Shown: positions 1 through 8,687 of the stretch, in pieces | Position numbering within the stretch: the first letter of the stretch is position 1 | How the letters are laid out: each line of letters begins with the position of its first letter | Assembly (NCBI GenBank): GCA_964548025.1 | Contig: CAZJRI010000009.1 | Span: 1-64,000 of the forward strand | Origin: JAHRVQ01 sp964548025 | GTDB lineage: Bacteria; Pseudomonadota; Gammaproteobacteria; Pseudomonadales; Azotimanducaceae | DNA length: 64,000 nucleotides | Direction: 5' to 3' | Translations under genes and position numbers: made by a program | Notes under the pieces: model-generated | Told to the model about the DNA's origin: nothing | The model's input: only the letters and a program-made list of their open reading frames with translations | The model's database searches: none

Positions 1-257
1 CGCGTCAATGAGATCCTGGTCGCCCAGCGTCGAGCATGAAACCAGAGAAAAGGCATTGGGAAGCGCGACAATCGATACGCCAGAAGCGTCCGCCTGGCAG
101 AGATTGTTCCCAGAATTTCAAGGGCGACAGCCGCCCCGTTAATGTCTTCGGTCACGTGTACTTCTGTAATTAGAATATCCTTGCTCCCGGCGAAAACGCT
201 TTGTAGTGGCAGAAGGATAGCTAGTAGAAACCCCATGATCATTGCTTGTTTTTTCAT
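1..257 (-). CDS. Partial exported protein, probable frameshift
   Basis: The gene starts at 257 and runs off the left edge of the window. It opens with a clear Sec signal peptide: MKK, then a hydrophobic core, then VFAGS as a likely cleavage site near residue 23. About residues 24-50 read naturally (ILITEVHVTEDINGAAVALE). After about position 105-112 the frame turns arginine-rich and unnatural, while the neighbouring frame reads smoothly (NLCQADASGVSIVALPNAFS). A one-base indel near CTGGGAACAATC would join the two. I do not recognise the family. In Pseudomonas dapF follows lysA, and this is not DapF. It lies downstream of lysA on the same strand, about 150 bp away. Confidence 0.45.
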   Translation of the reverse strand, partial: MKKQAMIMGFLLAILLPLQSVFAGSKDILITEVHVTEDINGAAVALEILGTISARRTLLAYRLSRFPMPFLWFHARRWATRISLT

Positions 258-406
258 TGTGATTAATCCAGCAGTGTTGGAGAGCAGATCTTAACACCAA
301 TGTAGAAGAGGCAGAACGGATTGCTCAATCCATTCGTCCGAAATCATTTCGAGGATACGGGGAGAAGCAGAATAATGAGATCGAAAACTTTGGTTGCTGG
401 ATACTG

Positions 407-1654
407 CTACGTTTGAAAAATGTGTTCCAGGTGGAGCTGGTCATCAATGGATTCTCTTTCTCGAACACATTGCACATCGGTACCGTCGACGATCAGTTCG
501 GCTGCACGATTTCTGCTGTTGTAATTAGAACTCATGACGAATCCGTAGGCTCCGGCAGAATGTATGGCTACAAGGTCACCTGCCTTGAGAGCGAGTTCCC
601 GGTCTTTTGCAAGAAAGTCACCGGACTCGCAGACCGGACCAACCAGGTCGTATTGTCGGGCAGGTACATCAGAAGGGACGACAACAGAGACAGACTGCCA
701 TGACTGATACAAGGAGGGTCGAATCAAGTCGTTCATGGCCGCATCGATAATAGCGAAGTGTTTGCCCTCGTTTTGTTTTAAACCGATTACGGAGGTAAGC
801 AGAATGCCTGCATTTGCCACGATGTACCTGCCGGGCTCAAACACCAGTTTCTGCTGACGATGACCCATTGTCTGTATGATGGCAGCGGCATATTCGTCAA
901 TATTAATCGTAGTTTCATTATGATATTGAACTCCGACGCCACCACCGAGATCAATATGTTCGAGAGAAATACCCTCAGCAGCAAGATCATCAACCATTTC
1001 CACGATGCGTCGCATGGCTTCAACGAAGGGCGCAATTTCAGTAATTTGCGAGCCGATATGGCAGTCGATACCAACTATATTTATATGCTGGAGCTTGCTG
1101 GCGGTTCGGTACATCTCGTGTGCTTCTGATGCCGTTACGCCAAACTTGTTTTCTTTCAGGCCGGTTGAGATATAAGGATGGGTACGGGGATCTACATCTG
1201 GGTTGACTCTTATCGATACGGGGGCCCGAAGATTGAGCGCTGAAGCGATTCGATTAATCTGCTCGAGTTCGTGGCTCGATTCGATATTGAAACAGGCAAT
1301 ACCTGCTTTAAGTGCATTGCTGATTTCCCAATCCTGTTTCCCGCATCCTGAAAATACCACCCTGCTTGCCGGTGCGCCTGCTCTTATAACCCTCTCCAGC
1401 TCTCCGCCTGAGACAATGTCAAAACCGGCGCCAAGGGAAGACAACAAACTCAAGACGCCCAGATTGGAATTAGCCTTTACCGAATAACAGGTCTGATGCT
1501 CGTGACGCGAGAATGCACTGTCAAATTGTTGATACGCGCTTGTGATGGCATCTTTGGAGTATATGAATGTCGGCGTGCCATAAGTTGCAGCGATCTGGGT
1601 TAGGGGCACTTGTTCGGCCCATAACTCACCGTCGTGGTAGCTGAAGTAATCCAT
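407..1654 (-). CDS. lysA: Diaminopimelate decarboxylase LysA
   Basis: LysA converts meso-diaminopimelate to L-lysine, the last step of lysine biosynthesis, in the cytosol with PLP. The 415-residue length is normal. Visible family motifs are YSVKANSN with the PLP lysine at about residue 60, HIGSQI near 200, the glycine-rich GGGVGVQY near 237, EPGRYIVANAG near 275, and CESGDFL near 343, which supplies the active-site cysteine of the other subunit. The ATG at 1654 follows a GGTAGG-like ribosome site. It sits 9 bp downstream of the small lipoprotein gene lptM, the usual gammaproteobacterial pairing, so the two are probably cotranscribed. dapF, often next in Pseudomonas, is absent. Confidence 0.97.
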   Translation of the reverse strand: MDYFSYHDGELWAEQVPLTQIAATYGTPTFIYSKDAITSAYQQFDSAFSRHEHQTCYSVKANSNLGVLSLLSSLGAGFDIVSGGELERVIRAGAPASRVVFSGCGKQDWEISNALKAGIACFNIESSHELEQINRIASALNLRAPVSIRVNPDVDPRTHPYISTGLKENKFGVTASEAHEMYRTASKLQHINIVGIDCHIGSQITEIAPFVEAMRRIVEMVDDLAAEGISLEHIDLGGGVGVQYHNETTINIDEYAAAIIQTMGHRQQKLVFEPGRYIVANAGILLTSVIGLKQNEGKHFAIIDAAMNDLIRPSLYQSWQSVSVVVPSDVPARQYDLVGPVCESGDFLAKDRELALKAGDLVAIHSAGAYGFVMSSNYNSRNRAAELIVDGTDVQCVRERESIDDQLHLEHIFQT

Positions 1655-1663
1655 GGTAATTGC

Positions 1664-1771
1664 CTACCAGAGGCTGGTTTGAGGTTTGTCAGTTTCCGGG
1701 GGATACAGAGGACCCTTCTGTCCGCAACCGCTAAGCAGAATTATGATGATTGCGAAGGCTAGTAATCTCAT
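1664..1771 (-). CDS. lptM: Small lipoprotein LptM (YifL/LppL-like)
   Basis: This is a 35-residue ORF with a hydrophobic leader, lipobox LLSGC (Cys16) and the family hallmark CGQKGPLYPP directly after the lipidated cysteine. In E. coli the homologue YifL/LptM is an outer-membrane lipoprotein that helps the LPS translocon LptDE mature. Its position directly before lysA matches Pseudomonas lppL-lysA and enteric yifL. The short length is normal for this family. The assignment rests on the motif plus the context; the molecular role is taken from the family. Confidence 0.88.
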   Translation of the reverse strand: MRLLAFAIIIILLSGCGQKGPLYPPETDKPQTSLW

Positions 1772-1822
1772 TGCCCTTGTCCCTTTAAAATCGATGCCGA
1801 TTATACTCCCTGTCTATTTTGC

Positions 1823-2191
1823 GTGAAAGCGCAGGCGTATACTCATATCGAAACACAAGAGACAAGCCCTGTGGAAGATAGAGAATATTACGATCTGTTT
1901 GACGCCATAGTTGAACAGCTCGAAGATGAACTGGATGAACTCGATTTGGACCTGGATATCGACGTTGCGGGTGGCAATATGGCTGTCACAATGCCGGATG
2001 GATCTGCCATCGTACTCAGCAGGCAGATATCTACCCACGAGGTGTGGGTGGCTGCTCAATCCGGTGGTTACCATCTCGGTTATCTCGATGATCAGTGGTA
2101 TTGCAGCTCAACCTCAGAATCCTTGTCGAGGTTGTTAGGCCGGGTATTCTCGGAACAATTGGATCGCCCGGTCAGCCTGCTAGAGAGCTGA
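1823..2191 (+). CDS. cyaY: Frataxin-like iron protein CyaY
   Basis: CyaY is bacterial frataxin, an iron-binding regulator of Fe-S cluster assembly on IscS. The sequence shows the acidic first helix (EQLEDELDELDLDLDID) and the frataxin core strand EVWVAAQSGGYHL followed by a conserved tryptophan (DDQWYCS). Its neighbours agree: in Pseudomonas cyaY is divergent from lppL-lysA, as here. The open frame begins at a GTG at 1823, but an internal GTG at 1871 (VEDREYYDLFD) gives a length closer to the usual 105-110 residues and may be the true start. The promoter must lie in or near the short gap shared with lptM. Confidence 0.88.
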   Translation: MKAQAYTHIETQETSPVEDREYYDLFDAIVEQLEDELDELDLDLDIDVAGGNMAVTMPDGSAIVLSRQISTHEVWVAAQSGGYHLGYLDDQWYCSSTSESLSRLLGRVFSEQLDRPVSLLES

Positions 2192-2224
2192 TGCGAGCAG
2201 GAGGTGGCAGTCCGGTCGTGTTGT

Positions 2225-3619
2225 TTATCTTTTTGACAGGTTATCTCTCGCTCTGAGAATTGCTAACCTCACCTGATCCGGACTGGTGCCCCCGGCGTGG
2301 TTTCGGGCCAGAACTGAACCTTCAAGCGTGAGTACGTCGAATACGTCTTCATCGATCAGAGCGGATGCGTCCCGAAGGGTTTCAAGTTTAATCTCTGAAA
2401 GGTCTATCTGTTCAGCAATTGCCAGGCCGACCAGTTTTCCTACCACATCGTGCGCGTCCCTGAAGGGTAACCCCTTCTTAACCAGGTAGTCTGCCAGATC
2501 AGTTGCTGTTGCATAACCTTTCATTGCCGCAGCGCGCATATTTTCAGGATGTGTGGCGATTGCAGGCACCATATCCGCAAAGGCTGTCAGACAGCCTGTA
2601 ACTGTAGTGACCACGTCAAATAGTGGTTCTTTGTCCTCCTGGTTGTCTTTGTTGTAAGCCAGGGGCTGAGACTTCATCAGTGTCAGTAAGGCTGTGAGAC
2701 TGCCAAATACTCTGGCGGATTTTCCCCTCACCAATTCTGGCACATCCGGGTTCTTCTTTTGAGGCATGATCGACGAACCAGTGCAGAAGCGGTCCGGCAG
2801 TTCGATAAACTCGAATTGAGAGGATGACCAGAGAATCATCTCTTCTGACCATCGGGAGAGATGCATCATCAGCGTGCTGGCGAACGCGGTGAACTCGATG
2901 GCGAAATCACGGTCACTCACTGCATCCAGCGAGTTCTCGGCGATGCTATCAAAATCAAGTAATTTTGCAGTCAGATGTCTGTCTATCGGAAAGGTGGTTC
3001 CCGCAAGAGCGGCAGCACCCAGGGGCATAATATTAACCCGCGATCTGCAGTCGATGAGTCTGCCGAAATCTCTGTCGAGCATCTCGTACCAGGCCATCAT
3101 GTGATGACCAAAGGTGATTGGCTGGGCAACCTGCAGATGGGTCAGACCGGGTAATATGGTCTCTGCTTCCCTTTCTGCCAAATCGAGTAGCCCTATTTGA
3201 AGCTTTGTTATCAACTTGCCAATATTGTCGATCATATCCCTGAGATACAGGCGAATATCGGTAGCTACCTGATCATTTCTTGATCTTCCTGTGTGCAGGG
3301 TCTTGCCAACGTCGCCTATTTTGTTCGTCAGAGCCTGTTCTATGTTCATGTGAACATCCTCCAGACTGATCGACCAGGAGAAATTTCCATCGAGAATTTC
3401 TTCACGAACTTCGTCCAGACCTGATTTGATCAGAGCGAGTTCGTTACCAGTCAGCACGCCGACCTGTTCAAGCATGGTGGCATGGGCGATCGACCCTCTT
3501 ATGTCGTAAACAGCCAGTATCTGATCGAAGGTTACCGAAGCAGTGAATTCTTCGACAAATGCATCAGTTGCTTCGCTAAATCTGCCGTCCCATAGCTTCT
3601 TTTCATGCTCGGTTTTCAT
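2225..3619 (-). CDS. argH: Argininosuccinate lyase ArgH
   Basis: ArgH splits argininosuccinate into arginine and fumarate, the last step of arginine synthesis, as a cytosolic tetramer. Numbered from the longer GTG-start frame (3634), the three fumarase/aspartase-superfamily signatures are present: HTGRSRND at about 114-121, the GLTHLQ catalytic Thr-His at about 163-168, and the flexible loop GSSIMPQKKNPD at about 286-297. Length is normal. I prefer the ATG at 3619; a GTG at 3634 would add five residues (MNSTK). It is divergent from the algZ-like kinase, the same arrangement as in Pseudomonas. Confidence 0.96.
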   Translation of the reverse strand: MKTEHEKKLWDGRFSEATDAFVEEFTASVTFDQILAVYDIRGSIAHATMLEQVGVLTGNELALIKSGLDEVREEILDGNFSWSISLEDVHMNIEQALTNKIGDVGKTLHTGRSRNDQVATDIRLYLRDMIDNIGKLITKLQIGLLDLAEREAETILPGLTHLQVAQPITFGHHMMAWYEMLDRDFGRLIDCRSRVNIMPLGAAALAGTTFPIDRHLTAKLLDFDSIAENSLDAVSDRDFAIEFTAFASTLMMHLSRWSEEMILWSSSQFEFIELPDRFCTGSSIMPQKKNPDVPELVRGKSARVFGSLTALLTLMKSQPLAYNKDNQEDKEPLFDVVTTVTGCLTAFADMVPAIATHPENMRAAAMKGYATATDLADYLVKKGLPFRDAHDVVGKLVGLAIAEQIDLSEIKLETLRDASALIDEDVFDVLTLEGSVLARNHAGGTSPDQVRLAILRARDNLSKR

Positions 3620-3747
3620 TTTGGTGCTATTCACAGCATACGAATCTGGTCATGCTGCATCTCTTCCTTTGTCCAGAAAGCGCCGATTATAGCAGCATCG
3701 GGATATACTAGTGCTGTGGTCACTGTTCAAGTTCATTAGGAGGACGA

Positions 3748-4794
3748 GTGGAAGAAATACAAATTGAAGAAGATTTTTTTCTGCCTGACCTGTGCGAGGC
3801 CCAGAGTATTCTCTTTTTGGTCCTCGTAACTGAACTCCTGGTGCTCGTGCTGGTATTGGCTAATTCTCAACTGATTGACTTCAGTTGGGTTCAGCTTGGA
3901 CTGACGTCGCTATTTGTTGAATGGATTGTGCTCACATCTGCTGCCGTGCTGTGTAATTTTCGACCCATTCTGATGAAAATGTCCGTTTTTGCAGCGACTG
4001 CGACCGCTTATGGTCTGATCCTTTCACTGACTTTGATATTCAGCATTATTGCGGACTGGGTGACGAATGGGGAACCTTCAGGCTGGTCAGTCGAGGCATT
4101 AGGGATATTGGCACGCAACTTAATTGTGGCTTCTGTCATGACGGGTATTGCGTTTCGCTACTTCTTTCTACAGCACCAGCTTCGTGGTCAGGAGAAAGCT
4201 GAACTACACTCACGGATCCAGGCTCTGCAGTCAAGGATACGACCACACTTTCTGTTCAACTCGATGAATATTATTGCAAGTCTCATCAGCATCGATCCTG
4301 AAACAGCGGAAGAGGTTGTAGAGGATCTGTCAGTGTTATTCAGAGCGTCACTGAACGATTCAAGTGACAGGCCCGTATATCTTGAAGAAGAACTTGGGTT
4401 GTGTGAGAAATATGTACATATCGAGAGCCTCAGGCTGGATGACCGTCTTGAGGTTGACTGGCAGATTGCAGTTGATACCAACCAGGTTCGAATTCCGATG
4501 TTGACGATTCAACCATTGCTGGAGAACGCCATCTACCACGGTATTCAGCCTTTGCCTGAAGGGGGTGAAGTAGTCGTGAACATTTTTGAGGAGAACGATC
4601 AACTGGTGGTTTCTATTACCAATCCCCTATTCCAGGGCGACTATTCCCATGAGCAGGGCAACCGAATGGCACTTGATAATATTCGTCGGAGACTCGAAGC
4701 CATATATGGCGAAAGTGCCAAACTTACGACCGAGGTTGCAGATACTACCTTTAAGACGACCATCAGCTATCCTTTAAGAGATTCGGAAGAATAA
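3748..4794 (+). CDS. algZ: LytS-family sensor kinase (AlgZ/FimS-like)
   Basis: This is an inner-membrane histidine kinase of the LytS/YehU type, 348 residues. Roughly four membrane segments lie at about 20-40, 47-68, 73-103 and 118-140. The His_kinase domain follows, with RPHFLFNSMNII and the phosphorylatable histidine at about 167. The N box is QPLLENAIYHGI near 255; the glycine boxes are weak, as in this family. A GTG start at 3748 is preceded by a strong AGGAGG. It is followed by an algR-like regulator and hemC and faces argH, which is the Pseudomonas argH-algZ-algR-hemC order. The signal sensed is unknown. Orthology is inferred from domain type plus synteny. Confidence 0.88.
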   Translation: MEEIQIEEDFFLPDLCEAQSILFLVLVTELLVLVLVLANSQLIDFSWVQLGLTSLFVEWIVLTSAAVLCNFRPILMKMSVFAATATAYGLILSLTLIFSIIADWVTNGEPSGWSVEALGILARNLIVASVMTGIAFRYFFLQHQLRGQEKAELHSRIQALQSRIRPHFLFNSMNIIASLISIDPETAEEVVEDLSVLFRASLNDSSDRPVYLEEELGLCEKYVHIESLRLDDRLEVDWQIAVDTNQVRIPMLTIQPLLENAIYHGIQPLPEGGEVVVNIFEENDQLVVSITNPLFQGDYSHEQGNRMALDNIRRRLEAIYGESAKLTTEVADTTFKTTISYPLRDSEE

Positions 4795-4803
4795 TCCCAG
4801 AAA

Positions 4804-4819
4804 TGTGATACCTGTCACA
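4804..4819. promoter_or_regulatory. Perfect CRP/Vfr-type palindrome
   Basis: TGTGA-TACCTG-TCACA matches the CRP/Vfr core (TGTGA, six-base spacer, TCACA) with no mismatch. It lies 10 bp after the kinase stop and about 140 bp before the algR-like start, in the only sizeable gap inside the pair. A separate cAMP-receptor-dependent promoter for the response regulator is a reasonable inference. I could not place a convincing -10/-35 beside it. Confidence 0.6.
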
Positions 4820-4960
4820 CTTTTGCGAAACTTTTGAAAAATTCTGGTCAATTCTGTGCAGTGCGTCGCAGTTTTGTTGAGAAAATCAGGTAATTTGCTA
4901 GTTCTTGGGGCCCCTTTGGGACTTTGTAGTTTGAATATTTATTAGCGAGGTTTTTTCACC

Positions 4961-5698
4961 ATGAAGGTGCTAGTAGTTGACGACGAAAAGTTAGCGCGCG
5001 AACGTCTCGTGCGAATGGTTGGTGCATTGGATGCATATGAGGTTGTCGGGGAAGCTGCATCGGGAGATGAAGCGATTCGAAAGACAATAGAATTTGAACC
5101 GGATATCGTACTACTGGATATTCGGATGCCCGGTACCGATGGTATCGAAGCTGGACATCAATTGGCCGATCTTCCATCGCCACCTGCGGTGGTTTACTGT
5201 ACGGCCTTTGGCGAGCATGCCATCGAAGCGATAGATGTGAATGCGGCAGGATATCTGCTCAAGCCCGTCCGGCGTGAAACGCTGGTTGGTACGCTTGGCA
5301 AAGTCGGTCGGGTGAATAAAGTTCAGGTTCGGGCGATCAGCGGTGAAGAAGCGCCTAAACAAAGAGCCAGAACTCACATCAGCGCCAAAACCCGCCGGGG
5401 AATTGAACTGATACCCCTGACTGAAGTGCGTTTTTTCGAGGCTGATCACAAATATGTCACGGTGCGACACGAAAGCGGTGAGGTTCTGATCGATGATACG
5501 CTCAGAGACCTGGAGGATGAATTTGGCGACAGGCTGGTAAGAATTCATCGAAATGCTCTGATAATGATGGATCATCTTGAAGGCCTTGAGAGAGACACAA
5601 GAGGACACTATCGAGTCAGAATGCGGGGTGTAGAAGATCGCCTCGATGTCAGCAGACGACATGTCTCTGGTCTTAGAAGACTCGTCCAGACCCTCTAG
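4961..5698 (+). CDS. algR: LytTR response regulator (AlgR-like)
   Basis: This is a DNA-binding response regulator of 245 residues. The receiver domain (about 1-120) has the acidic pocket VVDDEK, the phospho-accepting Asp53 in LLDIRMPGTDG, the switch threonine in YCTAFGEHA, and the KPV lysine. A LytTR DNA-binding domain fills about 140-240, with FFEADHKYVTV and RIHRNALI. It is the evident partner of the upstream LytS-type kinase. In Pseudomonas AlgR controls alginate, twitching and rhamnolipid genes; whether those targets apply here cannot be told. A strong terminator follows, so hemC is probably a separate unit. Confidence 0.9.
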   Translation: MKVLVVDDEKLARERLVRMVGALDAYEVVGEAASGDEAIRKTIEFEPDIVLLDIRMPGTDGIEAGHQLADLPSPPAVVYCTAFGEHAIEAIDVNAAGYLLKPVRRETLVGTLGKVGRVNKVQVRAISGEEAPKQRARTHISAKTRRGIELIPLTEVRFFEADHKYVTVRHESGEVLIDDTLRDLEDEFGDRLVRIHRNALIMMDHLEGLERDTRGHYRVRMRGVEDRLDVSRRHVSGLRRLVQTL

Positions 5699-5751
5699 CG
5701 TCCAGTTTGCGGTCATGGTTGAATAACTGGCTCCAAGTAGTTAGAAATAGC

Positions 5752-5780
5752 AAAAAGGCGGCTATAATGCCGCCTTTTTT
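5752..5780 (+). terminator. Rho-independent terminator after algR
   Basis: The sequence has a perfect 11-bp stem (AAAAAGGCGGC at 5752-5762 and GCCGCCTTTTT), a TATAAT loop at 5763-5768, and a run of six T. It lies between the algR-like gene and hemC. The A-rich 5' side means it could act in both directions. It ends about 20 bp before the hemC start, so hemC is either read through or transcribed from a promoter overlapping this hairpin. Confidence 0.88.
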
Positions 5781-5799
5781 GTGCATGAATTAGTTGACC

Positions 5800-6720
5800 A
5801 TGATTGACCGTATCAGAATTGCGACCAGAGAAAGCGAGCTGGCACTCTGGCAGGCCCACCACGTAAAGAAGCGCCTGGAAGATGCACACAGCGGTTTAAC
5901 CGTCGAGATCGTTGGTATGACGACTGAAGGCGATCGAAACAAAAGTTCACCCTTGAGTCAGATTGGTGGAAAAGGGGTTTTTGTAAAAGAACTGGAGGTT
6001 GCCTTAATCGAAGGGCGTGCGGACATTGCCGTCCATTCCATGAAGGATGTACCTGCCGAATTGCCACAGGGTCTGCAGATAAGCGCCATGTGTGAAAGAG
6101 AAGATCCTCGGGATGCACTGGTCAGTAACCATTATAAAAGTCTCGAAGATATCGGATCGGGTTCAAGAATTGGCTCCTCCAGCCTGAGACGTCGACTGCA
6201 GCTAAAAATTGCGAGACCGGATCTTGTCTATGATGATCTAAGGGGAAATGTCGACACCAGGTTACGCAAATTGGATGAAGGCCAATATGATGCGATCATA
6301 TTGGCCACAGCAGGCCTGGTACGCCTTCAGTTGGAGGAGCGAATCGCTGAAAAGATTCCCACCCATATGAGCATACCGGCAGCAGGCCAGGGGGCAGTTG
6401 GCATCGAGTCCCGATCAGATCGTAGTGAGATTAACTCCCTTCTTGAGGCGATAAATCATCGAGATACGTTTGACTGTGTGAGCTGTGAGCGGGAAGTATC
6501 AATATCTCTGGGTGCTGACTGCAATCTGCCGATTGCATCATTTGCCACGCTGGTGGATGATGAGATGAGCCTTAGCACATACGTTAGCGATGCCTTAGGG
6601 GAGACGTTTATTCGCTTGTCTTCAAAAGCGGAGAGATCAGGGGCAATTCCGATGGCAAAATCACTGTCTGAAGAGATGTTGGCCAAGGGCGCTGACAAGT
6701 TAATCAAGACGCATTCCTGA
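5800..6720 (+). CDS. hemC: Porphobilinogen deaminase HemC
   Basis: HemC joins four porphobilinogen units into hydroxymethylbilane in haem/sirohaem synthesis. The family start IRIATRESELALWQA is plain. The substrate-binding basic stretch SSSLRRRLQL and the VHSMKDVPAEL segment are present, and GADCNLPIA carries the cysteine (about 241) that binds the dipyrromethane cofactor. At about 306 residues it is full length. An in-frame TTG at 5794 could add two residues, but the ATG at 5800 matches the family. It heads hemC-hemD-hemX-hemY, with a 2-bp gap to hemD, so the four are probably one operon. Confidence 0.97.
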   Translation: MIDRIRIATRESELALWQAHHVKKRLEDAHSGLTVEIVGMTTEGDRNKSSPLSQIGGKGVFVKELEVALIEGRADIAVHSMKDVPAELPQGLQISAMCEREDPRDALVSNHYKSLEDIGSGSRIGSSSLRRRLQLKIARPDLVYDDLRGNVDTRLRKLDEGQYDAIILATAGLVRLQLEERIAEKIPTHMSIPAAGQGAVGIESRSDRSEINSLLEAINHRDTFDCVSCEREVSISLGADCNLPIASFATLVDDEMSLSTYVSDALGETFIRLSSKAERSGAIPMAKSLSEEMLAKGADKLIKTHS

Positions 6721-6722
6721 TT

Positions 6723-7484
6723 ATGATAAATACCATTCTGCTAACGCGAAGCGAAGAACAGAATGCGAATTTCAAAACTCGTTTGAAAGCTTATCTGGAA
6801 ACTGCTGACAAACTCGATGAGGCCGAGATACTAAGCAAACCACTGTTGCGCTTCGTCCCGACTAAACAGACAACCCTATCGAGCCAGTTGATTCTGAATC
6901 TGGATCAGTTCGACCATATTATATTCATAAGTCAGAACGCTGTGCTGTTTGGGTTGAGTGAAATGCAATCCTATTGGCCGCAATGGCCTCAGTCACTCAG
7001 ATGGTATGCAGTGGGACCGGCAACGGCTCAGCGTCTGATGGACGAAGAGATCGTTCAACCGATTGTGCCACAAACAGCGTCCTCAGAAGGTTTACTGGAT
7101 CTTCCTGAGTTAAATAGCGTGAGTAACTCGAAGATATTGATCGTCAGAGGAGTTGGTGGCAGGGAAAAACTAAAAGAAATCCTGGTCTCAAGAGGCGCGA
7201 CTGTAGATTACCTCGAAGTATACAAAAGAGAAGCTATTAGCTATTCAGGTGATTATGTCTCCCCCGCTGACAGGCGTGTAGTGGCAACTGTTTATAGCGG
7301 AGAGGCTTTAGAAAGACTGGCGGAACTCATCGACAATGATCTTCCTGTAGCGTTAATTGTTCCATCGCCAAGACTGCAAACGATGGCATTTAACATGGGT
7401 TTTGATAAAGTTCTACTGGCGGTTAATCAACAGGATGATTCTATGTTAGAGGCGTTGAAAGTAAGTCTTTCGCAAGCGGATTGA
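6723..7484 (+). CDS. hemD: Uroporphyrinogen-III synthase HemD
   Basis: HemD cyclises hydroxymethylbilane with inversion of ring D to give uroporphyrinogen III. This 253-residue protein has low conservation, as usual for HemD. Typical features are visible: ILLTRSEEQN at the start, IIFISQNAV for the first domain, YAVGPATAQRL, and ILIVRGVGGREKLKEIL followed by YLEVYKRE in the second domain. Placement 2 bp after hemC and 18 bp before hemX makes the call secure. Confidence 0.93.
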   Translation: MINTILLTRSEEQNANFKTRLKAYLETADKLDEAEILSKPLLRFVPTKQTTLSSQLILNLDQFDHIIFISQNAVLFGLSEMQSYWPQWPQSLRWYAVGPATAQRLMDEEIVQPIVPQTASSEGLLDLPELNSVSNSKILIVRGVGGREKLKEILVSRGATVDYLEVYKREAISYSGDYVSPADRRVVATVYSGEALERLAELIDNDLPVALIVPSPRLQTMAFNMGFDKVLLAVNQQDDSMLEALKVSLSQAD

Positions 7485-7502
7485 TCTGAGTAACAATGAG
7501 AT

Positions 7503-8687
7503 ATGACAGACAAAACTGAGAAGCTATCAGTAGAGCTAAACGATGCATTTGCCCGGCTGGAGCAGGAGCAGGGGCAATCCACAAAACAGTCGGATAAGAC
7601 GACTGGCAGACAGTCTGATGCTAAGAAGCCGGATCGGACAGCTACGGCCAAAACAGGTTCAGGAAGTATTATCGGTATATTACTGGGGCTAATCGGCATC
7701 AGTATTGCGAGTTACGGCGCATTCACAGCTTATCAGCTACAAGAGGCTCGGGATTCTGATGCTCGTGGTGTTGCGAATCTCGAAACGAATCTCACCAGCA
7801 TCACCGAGGAGGTCAAGCGACTTCAAGAGGGGCTATCGGATTCAGCCGTGGCTGCTGAGAATAACTTGCAGGCACTTTCCGTTGAACAGGGACAGATGAT
7901 CCAGGCAATCGAAACGAAGCTGGACAGCTCACTGCTTGAGGTAAAAAAGAGTGCGGGCACCACAGGTGAAGACTGGCTGATCGCTGAAGCTGAGTATCTG
8001 ATCCGTTTGGCGAGCCAGAGGGTATTGATGGAAGGTGATCCAAAGGGCGCCATTGCACTCCTTGATGCCGCTGATGGGATCATCAGAGATAACGAAGCTA
8101 TCTCAGCTTTTGACCTCAGACAGGCTCTGGCAAACGACATGGCCAGTCTGAAAGCGGTCGCTGATCTCGATGTCGATGGATTATTTGTGCGTTTGGCAGC
8201 ACTTATTGACCAGATCGATGAGTTAGAACAAAAATCCCTCGTATACAACGCCCCTGTAGAGGAAGCAGCGCCTGAAACATCCACTGACTGGCTGAGTAGA
8301 TTGGCTGCGATTGTCGTATCGGCTGGTAGTCGTCTGGCCAGTCTGGTTGATTACCGGGCTGAGGGAGAGGTCATAACACCTATCCTGCCACCAGAGGAAG
8401 AATATTACCTGAGGCAGAATCTGGTCCTGAAACTGCAATTGGCTCAACTCGGTCTGCTGCGTTCAAACCAGCAGATTTACAGCACGAGCCTTGATGAGGC
8501 AAAAAACTGGGTCTCACACTATTTTGACCCGGAGGATGCAAAAACAGTGGCTGTGCTAACAGGTATCAGCGGAATTCAATCAGTGGATGTTGAACAGGAA
8601 ATGCCGGAAATTGGTTCATCCCTTCGGGAAGTTCGCAAATTGCTGGCCAGATTCCACGAGCAGGAAGCTCGGGAGTTAGTACAGTGA
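7503..8687 (+). CDS. hemX: HemX-family membrane protein
   Basis: This is a 394-residue inner-membrane protein of the HemX family. Residues 1-55 are charged and cytosolic, and a single membrane segment lies at about 58-80 (GSIIGILLGLIGISIASYGA). A coiled coil of about 60 residues and a periplasmic helical domain follow. The conserved EAEYLIRLASQRV motif of the family is present at about 160. HemX has been annotated as a uroporphyrinogen C-methyltransferase, but this protein has no visible methyltransferase motif, so the enzymatic label should not be used. The stop overlaps the hemY start (GTGA), indicating translational coupling. Confidence 0.88.
   Translation: MTDKTEKLSVELNDAFARLEQEQGQSTKQSDKTTGRQSDAKKPDRTATAKTGSGSIIGILLGLIGISIASYGAFTAYQLQEARDSDARGVANLETNLTSITEEVKRLQEGLSDSAVAAENNLQALSVEQGQMIQAIETKLDSSLLEVKKSAGTTGEDWLIAEAEYLIRLASQRVLMEGDPKGAIALLDAADGIIRDNEAISAFDLRQALANDMASLKAVADLDVDGLFVRLAALIDQIDELEQKSLVYNAPVEEAAPETSTDWLSRLAAIVVSAGSRLASLVDYRAEGEVITPILPPEEEYYLRQNLVLKLQLAQLGLLRSNQQIYSTSLDEAKNWVSHYFDPEDAKTVAVLTGISGIQSVDVEQEMPEIGSSLREVRKLLARFHEQEARELVQ

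Noticed and set aside
4907..4914. GGGGCCCC palindrome before the algR-like gene
   Set aside because: It is only 8 bp and common by chance; no clear partner sites.
5111..5716. 201-codon minus-strand frame
   Set aside because: It is the antisense of the algR-like gene, whose translation has clear receiver and LytTR motifs.
7823..8284. 153-codon minus-strand frame
   Set aside because: It is opposite hemX, low-complexity (serine/alanine-rich), and without a family pattern.
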